DNA of 13,484 nt from contig JAOZSC010000027.1 in the NCBI GenBank assembly GCA_029939875.1, positions 1 through 13,484 on the forward strand, written 5' to 3'. A program made the translations under genes and the position numbers. Under the pieces are notes generated by a model. It did no database searches. It was not told the origin of the DNA and saw only the letters and a list, made by a program, of their open reading frames with translations. The stretch comes from Desulfobacterales bacterium. GTDB taxonomy: Bacteria; Desulfobacterota; Desulfobacteria; Desulfobacterales; JAFDCJ01. Positions 6,344-13,484 of the stretch are shown piece by piece (position 1 is the stretch's first letter; each line of letters begins with the position of its first letter).

Positions 6344-7864
6344 TCATCCATTGTCAACAGTTTTACAGGGCAGGCGCACCGTAAAGACAGTTCCCTTGTC
6401 TGGCTGGGATTTGACTTCAATCGTTCCCCCGTGCTCTTCAACCAGTTTTCTGCTGACCATTAGGCCCAACCCGGTTCCCCGGTGGCCCTTGGTGCTGAAA
6501 AAAGAGGTAAAGAGCTGGCGCTGGATATTTTCGGACATGCCGGCACCGTTATCTTCAACTTCAAACCGGATGATGCTGTTTTTTTCCCTGGCGGTTTTCA
6601 ATTTTACCTGCCACTGTTTGGCGATGTCTTCATCAAACAGGCAGGCATCCACGGCGTTGGACATCAGGTTCAACAGAACCTCATGAATCGTTCGCGGATC
6701 CATTACCACCTCGCCGATGGAATCGTCGAATTCCCGGATGATCGCAACGTCGTTTTCCAGGGCTTTTTCCTGCACCAGTTCGTAGACATCAGCGGCAATT
6801 TCGTTGGGCCGGCAGGTTTCGTATTCGGGCTCCCTTTCCTTGGAGTAGGAAAGCAGGTCCATGACCAGGTTGGAAGTGCGGTCGATGTTTCTTTTTACCG
6901 TGTCCCAGCCTTTTGTGAGCTTGACGGTGTCGTCATTTTTGATACCGATATCTACCAGGTAACTGCCGCCTTTAAGCCCGTGCAAAATATTTTTAATCCC
7001 ATGGGCCAGTCCGGCGACCGTCTGCCCCACGGCGGCCAGTCGTTCGGCCTGAAGCAGTTCTTTTTCCAGCCGTTTGATTTCCCGCAGGTCCTGGAAAAAT
7101 GCGACGGTACCCATGTCGTTTCCGTTTTCCCGCAAAATCGTGCCCGAAAACTTGACGGGGATCTCCTGGCCGTTTTTGGCGGTGATCTCGGTCTCGCGCC
7201 AGGCAAAATCCTTGATGGTTGAATCATCGGTCTGGGCGGCACGAAACTGGTCGGCAATTTCGGCGGGAAACAAGTGTGCTACCGTCATTTTGTAAAGCAC
7301 TTCGGACTGGCTGTAGCCGAAAATGTGTTGAGCCCCAGGATTGTAGATAACAACCTTTAAATCCTGATCGGTGGCGACAATGCCATCGTTTGAGCTCCGG
7401 ATGAGTTTGGTTTGAAAGCTGGTTTGCCTTCTTAACTCGCTGGTGGCCGCCGCGATCTTTTTTTCGAGATCCGTTGTATATTCTTTAAGCTTTTGTTTGA
7501 TCTCGAGTTTGTCTCTGGCCCTTTTCAGCGCGATGGAAAGCGCTTCATCCCTGACCGGTTTGTTGATAAAATCAGAAGCGCCGTATTTCAGGGCCTCGAT
7601 GGTGTTGTCGATATCCCCGTGGCCGGTAATAATAATCACTTCGGTGTCGGGATCAAGGGCTTTTATTTTTTTCAGGACTTCAATGCCGTTCATTCCGGGC
7701 ATTTTAATATCGGTGATAATGATTTTAGGTTTGTCTCTGGAAAATGCCTCCAGACCTTCGGCTCCGCTGAGCGCGGGGATAACCTCGTATCCGTCGGCTT
7801 TCAGCGATATGCCGAGCACCCTTACGATATCCGGTTCGTCATCAATGAGCAATATTTTATTCAT
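6344..7864 (-). CDS. Receiver-PAS-histidine kinase hybrid
   Basis: The 506-residue cytoplasmic protein has a receiver first (1-120: D8-D9, phosphoacceptor D52, T80, K102). A short coiled coil follows (120-148), then a PAS domain (about 150-268) and a histidine kinase core. The H box reads LAHGIKN with H288, so the usual E after H is glycine and the usual NPL is NIL. The N box is NLMSNAVDA (N403), G1 is EDNGAGM (D438), and the F and G2 boxes are FFSTKG and GTGLGL. It has no membrane segment. Its ATG overlaps the 3' end of the upstream kinase gene by 8 bases, so the two are translationally coupled. The layout suggests that the upstream kinase phosphorylates D52 and this protein passes the signal on to the stand-alone receiver. 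Confidence 0.93.
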   Translation of the reverse strand: MNKILLIDDEPDIVRVLGISLKADGYEVIPALSGAEGLEAFSRDKPKIIITDIKMPGMNGIEVLKKIKALDPDTEVIIITGHGDIDNTIEALKYGASDFINKPVRDEALSIALKRARDKLEIKQKLKEYTTDLEKKIAAATSELRRQTSFQTKLIRSSNDGIVATDQDLKVVIYNPGAQHIFGYSQSEVLYKMTVAHLFPAEIADQFRAAQTDDSTIKDFAWRETEITAKNGQEIPVKFSGTILRENGNDMGTVAFFQDLREIKRLEKELLQAERLAAVGQTVAGLAHGIKNILHGLKGGSYLVDIGIKNDDTVKLTKGWDTVKRNIDRTSNLVMDLLSYSKEREPEYETCRPNEIAADVYELVQEKALENDVAIIREFDDSIGEVVMDPRTIHEVLLNLMSNAVDACLFDEDIAKQWQVKLKTAREKNSIIRFEVEDNGAGMSENIQRQLFTSFFSTKGHRGTGLGLMVSRKLVEEHGGTIEVKSQPDKGTVFTVRLPCKTVDNG

Positions 7865-10397
7865 CTGTCATCATATCCTGTCGGGCGGCCGGAAACAGCA
7901 ATTTAAACGTCGTGCCGACATCGATTTGACTTTCGATTTCAAGGCTTCCATCATAATCTTTTACAATGCCGTAGCTGATGCTGACGCCCAACCCGGTTCC
8001 CTTGCCGACTTTTTTGGTTGTAAAAAAAGGCTCGATAATTTTATTTTTCACTTCCTCGGACATGCCGATACCCGTATCGGAAACCAGCGCCACAACCCGC
8101 CCGTTTTCCGCAAACGACTTGATGCAGAGCTGCTTGGGGGCATCCTGGAAGCCGGGCCGGGCCGTTTTCTCATCCATGGCATCAATGGCATTGGAAACCA
8201 GGTTGATAAAAACCTGTTCCAGGCGGTTGTGTTCGGCCATGATAGCGGGAAGTTCCGGGTCCAGATCCAGGGTTGTCTCAATGTCATGCACCTTGAGCTG
8301 GTGGCCGAGTACCTTAAAGACATCTTTGATCGGATCGTTGATGTTGACCTTGGTGCGGACCAGCTCGGACTGCCGGGCAAAATCCCGGACATGCTTGATG
8401 ACGCCGGCCGCTCGCCCGACGTTGGCGACAATGTCATTGGCCATGGTCCTCAGGTCTTCATCGCTGATGGGCTGGCCCCGGTTGAGCATTTTTAAAAAAA
8501 AGTCGGCACACACCTGGATGACATTCAACGGCTGATTGATTTCATGGGCCATCCCGGCAGCCATCACCCCCAGGGTCGTCATTTTACCGGCCTGAATCAA
8601 CTGGGTTTCTTTCTCCACGACTTCGGTAATGTCCGTGCTGGAGGCAATGATCACATCCCGGTCGCCGTATTTGGCAGAGCTCATGTTGATGTTGACATAA
8701 AACGGCTTTTCACCTTTGCGGAAATGCCGTTTTTTGGTGAAAAGAACGGACTGGCCGGGTGACAGATTTTTCAAGCCTTGCGTCAACTCTTCATCGCTGT
8801 CTTCACCTAACTGAAGAAATGAAATTCCCAGCAGTTCATCACGGGTATAGCCATAGCTGTCCTGGGCTCTTTGATTGGTATCCAGGATTGAAAAGCTGTT
8901 GCTGTCCAGAATAAACGTCGGGTTGGGGTCATTTTCAAACAGGGACCGGTATTTTTCTTCGGACCTTTTCAGCTCCTGCTGCAGCATGGAATTTTCAATG
9001 GCCGCCCCAACCCGGTTGCCGATGAGTTCAAGGACGTTTTTTTCTTCGGGGGCAAAATATTTGGAGGTTTTGGTACCGATGCGAATAACCCCAAAAACTT
9101 TGTTCTCCTTGGTGCTGATGGGAATGTAGGCCATGGATTTTAAGCCTTCTTTGGCCAGGATCCTAATTTCACCATTGCCGCCATCAGCGATGTTTTCAAA
9201 TATCGTTAATTCTCCCTTTTGAGCTACCCGCTGGATGATACTGTTTTTATCAGCCATGACCATTTTTTCGCATGTGTTTTCCGGTGAACCGTAGGTGTAT
9301 TTCAGCCTGAAATTTCCGTCAGGTTCCAGCAGGTAGATGCAAATGGCCTCCGCAGATAAAAAGTTGCTGATGGCCTCATTGGCAGCGTCCAGCCGGTCTT
9401 CGAGCTCCAATGGGACATTCAGGGCAGCATAGATTGAGCACAGGGTGGCCAGCTCCCGGGTGTAGCGTTCCTTTTCCTCCTCGGCCTTTTTATCTTCAGT
9501 TTTATCCCACAGGGTTTCAATCGCCCCGACGGTCGTGCCGTCCGGTGCCTTGATGGGAGCAGCCGTGAACCAGATCCACTTGCCATTTCTACCCAGGTGC
9601 GGGAAATACTCTTCGGCCTCGTAAGCCCCTTCAATCAAAGCGGACTTGCGCCAGCGCGTGCCATAGTATTTCCAGACCTCTTTTTCACCCACTCCATCGA
9701 GGATCAGATCCGCCATGGTGGGGCGCTCTGTTTCTCGAAACGGCGTCCACTGTTTGTTGGTTCCGCAGATGGAAGCGGCCGCATATCCCGTGAGATTCTC
9801 GCAGGCCTTGTTCCAGTGGGTGGTAATGTGGTCCTTGTTGATCACAAAGGTGGGAATCGTGCTGCCCTCGATGATCTGGGCCGTCGCTCTCTCGCTGGTG
9901 ACCAGTTCTTTTTCGATTTCAATGTAGCGGAAGTTTCTCTGGGTGACAACTTTTTCCAGCCGGTTGGCGAAAAGCTCAAACAGACTGATGATTTCTCCAT
10001 CGACTTTCGGGTGCTGTTGCAGTTCGCCGAGCGCTTTTCTCTTTTCGCGCTCCAGCTGAAGAAAATCCCACAGGGCCCTCGATTCAATGTGGTTGAAAAA
10101 TTTCACCCCGGCGGGCTTGGTCTCGTTCAGTTCGTTGCCCAGGTCGATGTCCCAGGTCAGCTCGATGAGAACCTGCAGATTTTCCAGCCGGTACAGTTTG
10201 CGGTAATCATTGGTGGTAAAGATCCCCAGTTTTTTGGCATACTGCAGTCCCACGGCCTGTTCATTGATGTCGGAAACCCCGATAATTGACGGACGCCGGT
10301 CGGCAAAAATGTCACTGTACAGCAGCTCCAGCAGTGTTTTACAAAATCGGCCGCCGCCGACAAAGGCAATATGGGACTGAAACAGGTCTTTGATCAT
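7857..10397 (-). CDS. PAS-GAF-PAS histidine kinase with N-terminal Rossmann-like domain
   Basis: The 846-residue protein starts with a Rossmann-like domain (about 1-110): strand-loop HIAFVGGGRFCK, a second strand ending in D43 (IIGVSDIN), and a third around LQVLIELTW, resembling the NAD(P) half of oxidoreductases. Next come a coiled region (115-170), PAS (about 170-300), GAF (about 313-470), PAS (about 478-598), the H box MAAGMAHEINQPLN with H618, and an ATPase domain with N736, DTGIGM (D774) and GKGTGLG. No membrane helix is visible, so it is cytoplasmic. The domain order suggests sensing of a nucleotide, redox state or small ligand. The start ATG (10395-10397) lacks an obvious ribosome site. 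It heads the signalling group and overlaps the next kinase gene by 8 bases. Confidence 0.93.
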   Translation of the reverse strand: MIKDLFQSHIAFVGGGRFCKTLLELLYSDIFADRRPSIIGVSDINEQAVGLQYAKKLGIFTTNDYRKLYRLENLQVLIELTWDIDLGNELNETKPAGVKFFNHIESRALWDFLQLEREKRKALGELQQHPKVDGEIISLFELFANRLEKVVTQRNFRYIEIEKELVTSERATAQIIEGSTIPTFVINKDHITTHWNKACENLTGYAAASICGTNKQWTPFRETERPTMADLILDGVGEKEVWKYYGTRWRKSALIEGAYEAEEYFPHLGRNGKWIWFTAAPIKAPDGTTVGAIETLWDKTEDKKAEEEKERYTRELATLCSIYAALNVPLELEDRLDAANEAISNFLSAEAICIYLLEPDGNFRLKYTYGSPENTCEKMVMADKNSIIQRVAQKGELTIFENIADGGNGEIRILAKEGLKSMAYIPISTKENKVFGVIRIGTKTSKYFAPEEKNVLELIGNRVGAAIENSMLQQELKRSEEKYRSLFENDPNPTFILDSNSFSILDTNQRAQDSYGYTRDELLGISFLQLGEDSDEELTQGLKNLSPGQSVLFTKKRHFRKGEKPFYVNINMSSAKYGDRDVIIASSTDITEVVEKETQLIQAGKMTTLGVMAAGMAHEINQPLNVIQVCADFFLKMLNRGQPISDEDLRTMANDIVANVGRAAGVIKHVRDFARQSELVRTKVNINDPIKDVFKVLGHQLKVHDIETTLDLDPELPAIMAEHNRLEQVFINLVSNAIDAMDEKTARPGFQDAPKQLCIKSFAENGRVVALVSDTGIGMSEEVKNKIIEPFFTTKKVGKGTGLGVSISYGIVKDYDGSLEIESQIDVGTTFKLLFPAARQDMMTDE

Positions 10398-10459
10398 TTT
10401 ATGCTATCGTTTAGTCTCTTAATCGTAATTTATTTGCATTTTGTGGCAAAACATTTTTT

Positions 10460-10543
10460 ACCACGAAGGGCACGAAGTTCGCGAAGCAACCTTAAAGTCA
10501 TGGTTTTTATTTTTTTCTTTGTGTTCTTCGTGGCCTTCGTGGT
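10460..10543. repeat. Inverted repeat of CCACGAAG type in the gap before the large kinase gene
   Basis: In the 185-base gap between the antiporter and the kinase, ACCACGAAGGGCACGAAG (10460-10477) is inverted at 10526-10543 with one mismatch in 18, around a 48-base centre. Each arm holds the smaller CACGAAG unit twice. This looks like a dispersed intergenic palindrome. It is not followed by a U-run in the minus direction, so I do not call it a terminator. Confidence 0.65.
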
Positions 10544-10582
10544 TTGATTTTATTTTGGTTCCGGTTTATCCGGATTAGGTAT

Positions 10583-12115
10583 TTAAAAGAAAATAAAGGT
10601 GACCACCACGAAACACGGGATTAAAAATACCAGGCTGTACTTCAGTATATAACCGAAAAAGCTCGGCATCGGGGTTCCGGTTTGTTCGGCAATCGAACGC
10701 ACCATAAAATTCGGTGCGTTGCCGATATAACTGCAGGCGCCGAAAAATACCGACCCGGCGGCAATGGCCTCGAGATAGATGGCGTTCTGGGTCATCAGCA
10801 GCGGTACCGCCTGGGCTTCCGTCATTTCCGCATAGAAACTCCCCAGAGCCGTGTTAAAAAAGGTCAGATAGGTCGGCGCATTGTCCAGAAAACTGGAAAG
10901 CGTGCCGGCCACCCAGAAATAATGAACCGGCCGGGTGACAGCGTTGATCAAAAATGCCAGCGCACCGTGGGATCCGGCTTTTAAAATCAGCAGGCAGGGG
11001 ATCATGGTGATAAAGATCCCGATAAACAGGTAGGCCACCTCAATGATGGGAAACCAGCCGAATTCGTTGTCCTCACGGACCCTTACAGATGTGGTCACCA
11101 GCGACAGGATTCCCATGGCTACCAGCAGACCGTCGCGCACCCAGTCCTGCACCGCGCGATGAATGCCCAAGACGTTGATCTCCCCCCAGTCCACCACACC
11201 GCTCATCAGCACCGCGCCGATGATACCGACCAGAAAAATCAGGTTGTGATAGCCTTCCAGTTTCAGCGGCTCATCGCTTTCATCCTTCGGGGGGGCGGCC
11301 GATTCCTTGCGATAATGGTAGCTGTCCAGGAAAAAGTAGATCACCAGCAGCAGGATAACCACCGTCAACATATGGGGAAAGAGCTTGAGGGTCCAGAAAA
11401 AGGACACGCCGTGCAAAAACCCTAAAAAAAGCGGCGGATCCCCCAGGGGGGTCAGCGAGCCACCCACGTTGGCGACCAGGAAAATGAAGAACACCACCAT
11501 AAAGGTCCTGTTTTTGCGGTAATTGTTGGCCCGCAAAAAGGGCCGGATCATCAGCATGGCCGCTCCGGTGGTGCCCATCCAGGAGGCCAGCAGGGTGCCG
11601 ACAGCCAGCATGAGGACATTGACCAGGGGGGTCCCCCGCAGGGTGCCGCGCAGCAGGATACCGCCGGAAACGGTGAACAGGGACCACAGCAAAATAATGA
11701 AAGGAATGTAGTCGGCCAGGATAATGTGCAGGATTTCATGCAGGGCATTGCCCCGGAAGACGATCAAAAAGGGGATGGCCATGGCGGCCGCCCAGAAAGC
11801 GGAAATTTTACCGAAATGGTGATGCCAGAAATCGGGCATCAACAGGGGCCACAGCGCAATGGATAGCAGCATGCAGGCAAACGGGATGCAGCTCCACAGT
11901 GGCAGCACGGCGCCCAGGTCCGGATGTCCGGGTGCATGGCTGCCGCTGGTGCCTTCATGGACCGCTTCTGTGGGACTGCTTTCTGCCGCTGGATTGTCTG
12001 ATGCCAGATGCAAATTCGGCTGATCGGTGGCTTTCTCATTTGAGGCGTAAACCGATACGGAAAGGATCAAGATGAGTCCCACGAATACCGCCGACCTGTT
12101 TAGCAACCACTTCAT
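10583..12115 (-). CDS. Putative Na+/H+ antiporter, ion transporter superfamily (NhaD/UIT6-like)
   Basis: The 510-residue inner-membrane carrier has a signal-like N-terminus (to about residue 25, VYASNE) and a polar, histidine-containing segment to about 68, presumably outside. About a dozen membrane helices follow. The two inverted halves of the superfamily each show a broken-helix motif: GGSLTPLGDPPLFLGF (about 218-233) and SSFLDNAPTYLTFF (about 407-420), with SYIGNAPNFM (about 462-471) near the end. Members are annotated as sodium:proton antiporters; arsenite or dicarboxylate transport by relatives cannot be ruled out. The start is the ATG at 12113-12115; the TTG directly before it is less likely. 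AAAGGGG lies 7 bases upstream. Exchange of Na+ for H+ would supply or use the Na+ gradient implied by the nearby c subunit. Confidence 0.85.
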   Translation of the reverse strand: MKWLLNRSAVFVGLILILSVSVYASNEKATDQPNLHLASDNPAAESSPTEAVHEGTSGSHAPGHPDLGAVLPLWSCIPFACMLLSIALWPLLMPDFWHHHFGKISAFWAAAMAIPFLIVFRGNALHEILHIILADYIPFIILLWSLFTVSGGILLRGTLRGTPLVNVLMLAVGTLLASWMGTTGAAMLMIRPFLRANNYRKNRTFMVVFFIFLVANVGGSLTPLGDPPLFLGFLHGVSFFWTLKLFPHMLTVVILLLVIYFFLDSYHYRKESAAPPKDESDEPLKLEGYHNLIFLVGIIGAVLMSGVVDWGEINVLGIHRAVQDWVRDGLLVAMGILSLVTTSVRVREDNEFGWFPIIEVAYLFIGIFITMIPCLLILKAGSHGALAFLINAVTRPVHYFWVAGTLSSFLDNAPTYLTFFNTALGSFYAEMTEAQAVPLLMTQNAIYLEAIAAGSVFFGACSYIGNAPNFMVRSIAEQTGTPMPSFFGYILKYSLVFLIPCFVVVTFIFF

Positions 12116-12162
12116 CAAGCAACCCCTTTCAACTGCAAGTTATCCTGTCGCCAACCGGACTG

Positions 12163-12184
12163 ATGTTTCGCCCGCCCAAAACAT
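12163..12184 (-). other. Hairpin in the antiporter leader
   Basis: ATGTTT and AAACAT form a perfect 6-base stem around a 10-base GC-rich loop in the presumed 5' leader, about 50 bases before the ATG. A smaller AACT-TGC-AGTT hairpin lies closer to the ribosome site. I cannot match it to a known riboswitch by eye. Confidence 0.3.
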
Positions 12185-12211
12185 GCGGCACATTACCAGA
12201 GTTTGTTCTGT

Positions 12212-12239
12212 ATTAAAAGATTTTTTTTAAAGCAGCCAA
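12212..12239 (-). promoter_or_regulatory. Candidate promoter of the antiporter gene
   Basis: On the minus strand TTGGCT (12234-12239) is followed after 16 bases of A/T-rich spacer by TTTAAT (12212-12217), five of six matches to the -10 consensus. It would give a leader of about 90 bases before the ATG at 12115. Confidence 0.45.
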
Positions 12240-12296
12240 GCCATGGTGGACTTCCCATAGCTGGGGCTGATGGGCTGCCAACTCGATAATAACCGT

Positions 12297-12325
12297 TTGA
12301 CCTGCCGCCGATGCTGTTTTATATT
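12297..12325 (+). promoter_or_regulatory. Sigma-70 promoter of the antioxidant gene pair
   Basis: TTGACC (12297-12302) and TATATT (12320-12325) are separated by exactly 17 bases; each matches the consensus at five of six positions. Transcription would start near 12332, giving a short leader of about 20 bases that contains the AAGGAGG ribosome site (9 bases before the ATG at 12352). Confidence 0.65.
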
Positions 12326-12351
12326 TTGCAATATTAAGGAGGCTCTATCCG

Positions 12352-12927
12352 ATGAGAATATTACCAAAATTTTTAGCGATACTGGCAGGCTGCTTTTTTA
12401 TTTTTGCCGGCTTAGCCGGCGCGGACTCCCAACCGCCGGCCGAAGGCGGGCAGTTTCCCGAGATGAGCTTTGCGGTACCGAAAAATCCGCAATTTCAGCA
12501 ATACCTGGGAGTTTCCGGAAAAACAACTTTTACCATCCCCGAGATTGCCGCCGAGGTGGTGCTGATCGAAATTTTCAGCATGTACTGACCGTTTTGCCAG
12601 AAGGAGGCTCCTTCCGTCAACGAGATGTACCGCAAAATTGAAAGCGATCCGAACCTGGCCGGCAAAGTCAAACTCATCGGCATCGGGGTCGGCAACTCCC
12701 CTTTTGAGGTCAAATATTTTAGAAAGGTCTATAAAATTCCATTTCCCCTGTTTGCCGATGGTGATTTTACCCTCCACAAGAAACTGGGGCAGGTGCGAAC
12801 GCCCTACTTTATCGGCATGCGCATCCTGGGAAACGGCACCTACCGGATTTTTTATTCCAAGCTCGGCGGAGCCCCGGATGCCGATACCCTGATGCAAAGG
12901 TTGTTAAAAAATTCAGGACTGAAATAA
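12352..12927 (+). CDS. Exported thioredoxin-like selenoprotein with UxxC motif (in-frame TGA)
   Basis: Read through the TGA at 12586-12588 as selenocysteine, this is a 191-residue protein. Residues 1-24 are a signal peptide (MRILPKF start, hydrophobic core, AGA before D25). The thioredoxin fold follows: strand [10 protein letters not shown], then U79-P-F-C82, the exact place of the CxxC active site, then [21 protein letters not shown], and RTPYF with the cis-proline at P151. Both sides of the TGA are needed to make one normal thioredoxin domain, and they are in the same frame. AAGGAGG precedes the ATG. It likely acts in the cell envelope as a thiol/selenol reductase or disulfide enzyme, perhaps the partner of the peroxiredoxin 72 bases downstream. 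If not decoded as Sec, it would be a gene split by a nonsense codon. Confidence 0.85.
12586..12622 (+). promoter_or_regulatory. Bacterial SECIS-like hairpin next to the Sec TGA
   Basis: Downstream of TGA (12586-12588), GAAGGA (12600-12605) pairs perfectly with TCCTTC (12609-12614) around the loop GGC (12606-12608). An outer CGTT/AACG stem (12590-12593 with 12619-12622) encloses an internal loop. The loop begins 18 bases after the TGA and its first base is G, as required in bacterial SECIS elements. It lies inside the coding sequence, as is normal in bacteria. Confidence 0.65.
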
Positions 12928-12999
12928 GCGACCGGTAATTGACGTCGGTTTTATGGTATCTCCTATTTAGGGGTTCCAATTTACCAGGAGGTGTTGAGC

Positions 13000-13484
13000 A
13001 TGAAAACGGTAATTTTTATTGGCACGCTGACGGTTTTTTGGGTCACCCAGATGCTGGCCCCTGTTTTTGGCGCATCGGCCGCATTCAAGGACAATATATA
13101 TAATCCGGGGCAGTTAAAACCCGTTGACAGCAAATTGAAAGTAAAAGTCGGTGAGTTGGCCCCGGACTTTACCCTGCCGGCGGTTTCCGGAGACAGAATC
13201 ACTTTAAGCCAGTACCGGGGCAAAAAAAACGTGATGCTGTCCTTTGTCCCGGCGGCCTGGACGCCGGTGTGTTCCGACCAGTGGCCGGGCTACAACATTG
13301 TCAAAGAAATGTTTGATGAAAACGATGCCGTTTTGCTGGGCATTACGGTGGATAATATCCCCACCCTGTACGCCTGGACCAAACAGATGGGCAAGCTGTG
13401 GTTTCCGGTGCTGTCGGATTTTTGGCCCCATGGGGCGGTGGCCGCCCGGTATGGGGTTCTGCGTTCCGATGGGGTTTCCGAAAG
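13000..13484 (+). CDS. Exported peroxiredoxin (AhpC/TSA-type), cut by window end
   Basis: The frame is open from the ATG at 13000 to the right edge (161 residues, incomplete C-terminus). AGGAGG (12986-12991) lies 8 bases before the ATG. Residues 1-27 look like a signal peptide (MKTVIF start, hydrophobic, ASA). The domain begins VGELAPDFTLPAVSG and LSQYRGKKNVMLSF, typical of peroxiredoxins. The active site is P84-A-A-W-T88-P-V-C91, matching PxxxTxxC with C91 as the peroxidatic cysteine (codon TGT, not selenocysteine). It removes peroxides with thiol reductant. The thioredoxin-like selenoprotein just upstream is a plausible electron donor and probably shares its promoter. Any resolving cysteine would be beyond the edge. 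Confidence 0.88.
   Translation, partial: MKTVIFIGTLTVFWVTQMLAPVFGASAAFKDNIYNPGQLKPVDSKLKVKVGELAPDFTLPAVSGDRITLSQYRGKKNVMLSFVPAAWTPVCSDQWPGYNIVKEMFDENDAVLLGITVDNIPTLYAWTKQMGKLWFPVLSDFWPHGAVAARYGVLRSDGVSE

Noticed and set aside
6482..7222. Plus-strand open frame of 246 codons inside the receiver-PAS-kinase gene
   Set aside because: The minus strand here encodes intact kinase boxes; the plus frame is a low-complexity shadow.
7443..8495. Long plus-strand open frame (350 codons) opposite the two kinase genes
   Set aside because: It spans the junction of two clearly real kinase genes on the minus strand, has no recognisable domain, and is explained by their codon bias.
10560..10574. TCCGG-TTTAT-CCGGA hairpin as terminator of the antiporter gene
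   Set aside because: The stem is only five bases and no U-run follows in the minus direction.
12352..12423. Lipoprotein signal (LAGC at residues 11-14) in the selenoprotein
   Set aside because: The cysteine is too close to the N-terminus and is followed by more hydrophobic core; cleavage after AGA fits better.
12352..12927. Two separate genes or a pseudogene split by a nonsense codon
   Set aside because: The TGA lies exactly at the active-site cysteine position, the frame is unchanged on both sides, and a SECIS-like hairpin follows; chance damage at that codon is less likely.

Overview
The window looks like the chromosome of an anaerobic Desulfobacterota bacterium, most likely Desulfobacterales. 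The signs are the ATP synthase gene order with two different b subunits, PAS/GAF kinases encoded next to universal-stress and cytidylate-kinase-like proteins, a probable selenocysteine protein, and short palindromic intergenic repeats. No taxonomic search was possible, so this is a judgement from gene content.

Left third (about 34-4064, all minus strand): the Fo half of an F-type ATP synthase operon, in transcription order atpZ-like, atpI, atpB (a), a four-hairpin c subunit, an ordinary one-hairpin c subunit, b, and a second b with a signal-like N-terminus. The F1 genes are not in the window; the operon runs off the left edge. The standout feature is the 324-residue c protein. It is four c hairpins fused in tandem. 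Only hairpin 1 keeps the ion-binding glutamate (E65); hairpins 2, 3 and 4 have glutamine there (Q145, Q226, Q307). The separate 82-residue c subunit keeps the complete Na+-type signature (E32, V63, E65, S66, T67, Y70) and has a much stronger ribosome binding site. A mixed rotor ring with some ion-silent hairpins is the natural inference.

Middle (4213-10397, minus strand): a cytidylate-kinase-like P-loop protein, a tandem-domain universal stress protein, a stand-alone receiver, a receiver-PAS-histidine kinase, and a large PAS-GAF-PAS histidine kinase with a Rossmann-like N-terminal domain. The two kinase genes overlap by 8 bases. Together they look like a redox or energy-state signalling relay transcribed towards the ATP synthase.

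Right (10583-12115, minus strand): an exported-N-terminus Na+/H+ antiporter-like carrier of the ion transporter superfamily. With the Na+-type c signature it suggests sodium-based energetics. Divergent from it (12352 to the right edge, plus strand) is an envelope antioxidant pair: a thioredoxin-like protein with an in-frame TGA at 12586, read here as selenocysteine in a U-P-F-C motif with a SECIS-like hairpin just downstream, and an exported peroxiredoxin cut by the window end.
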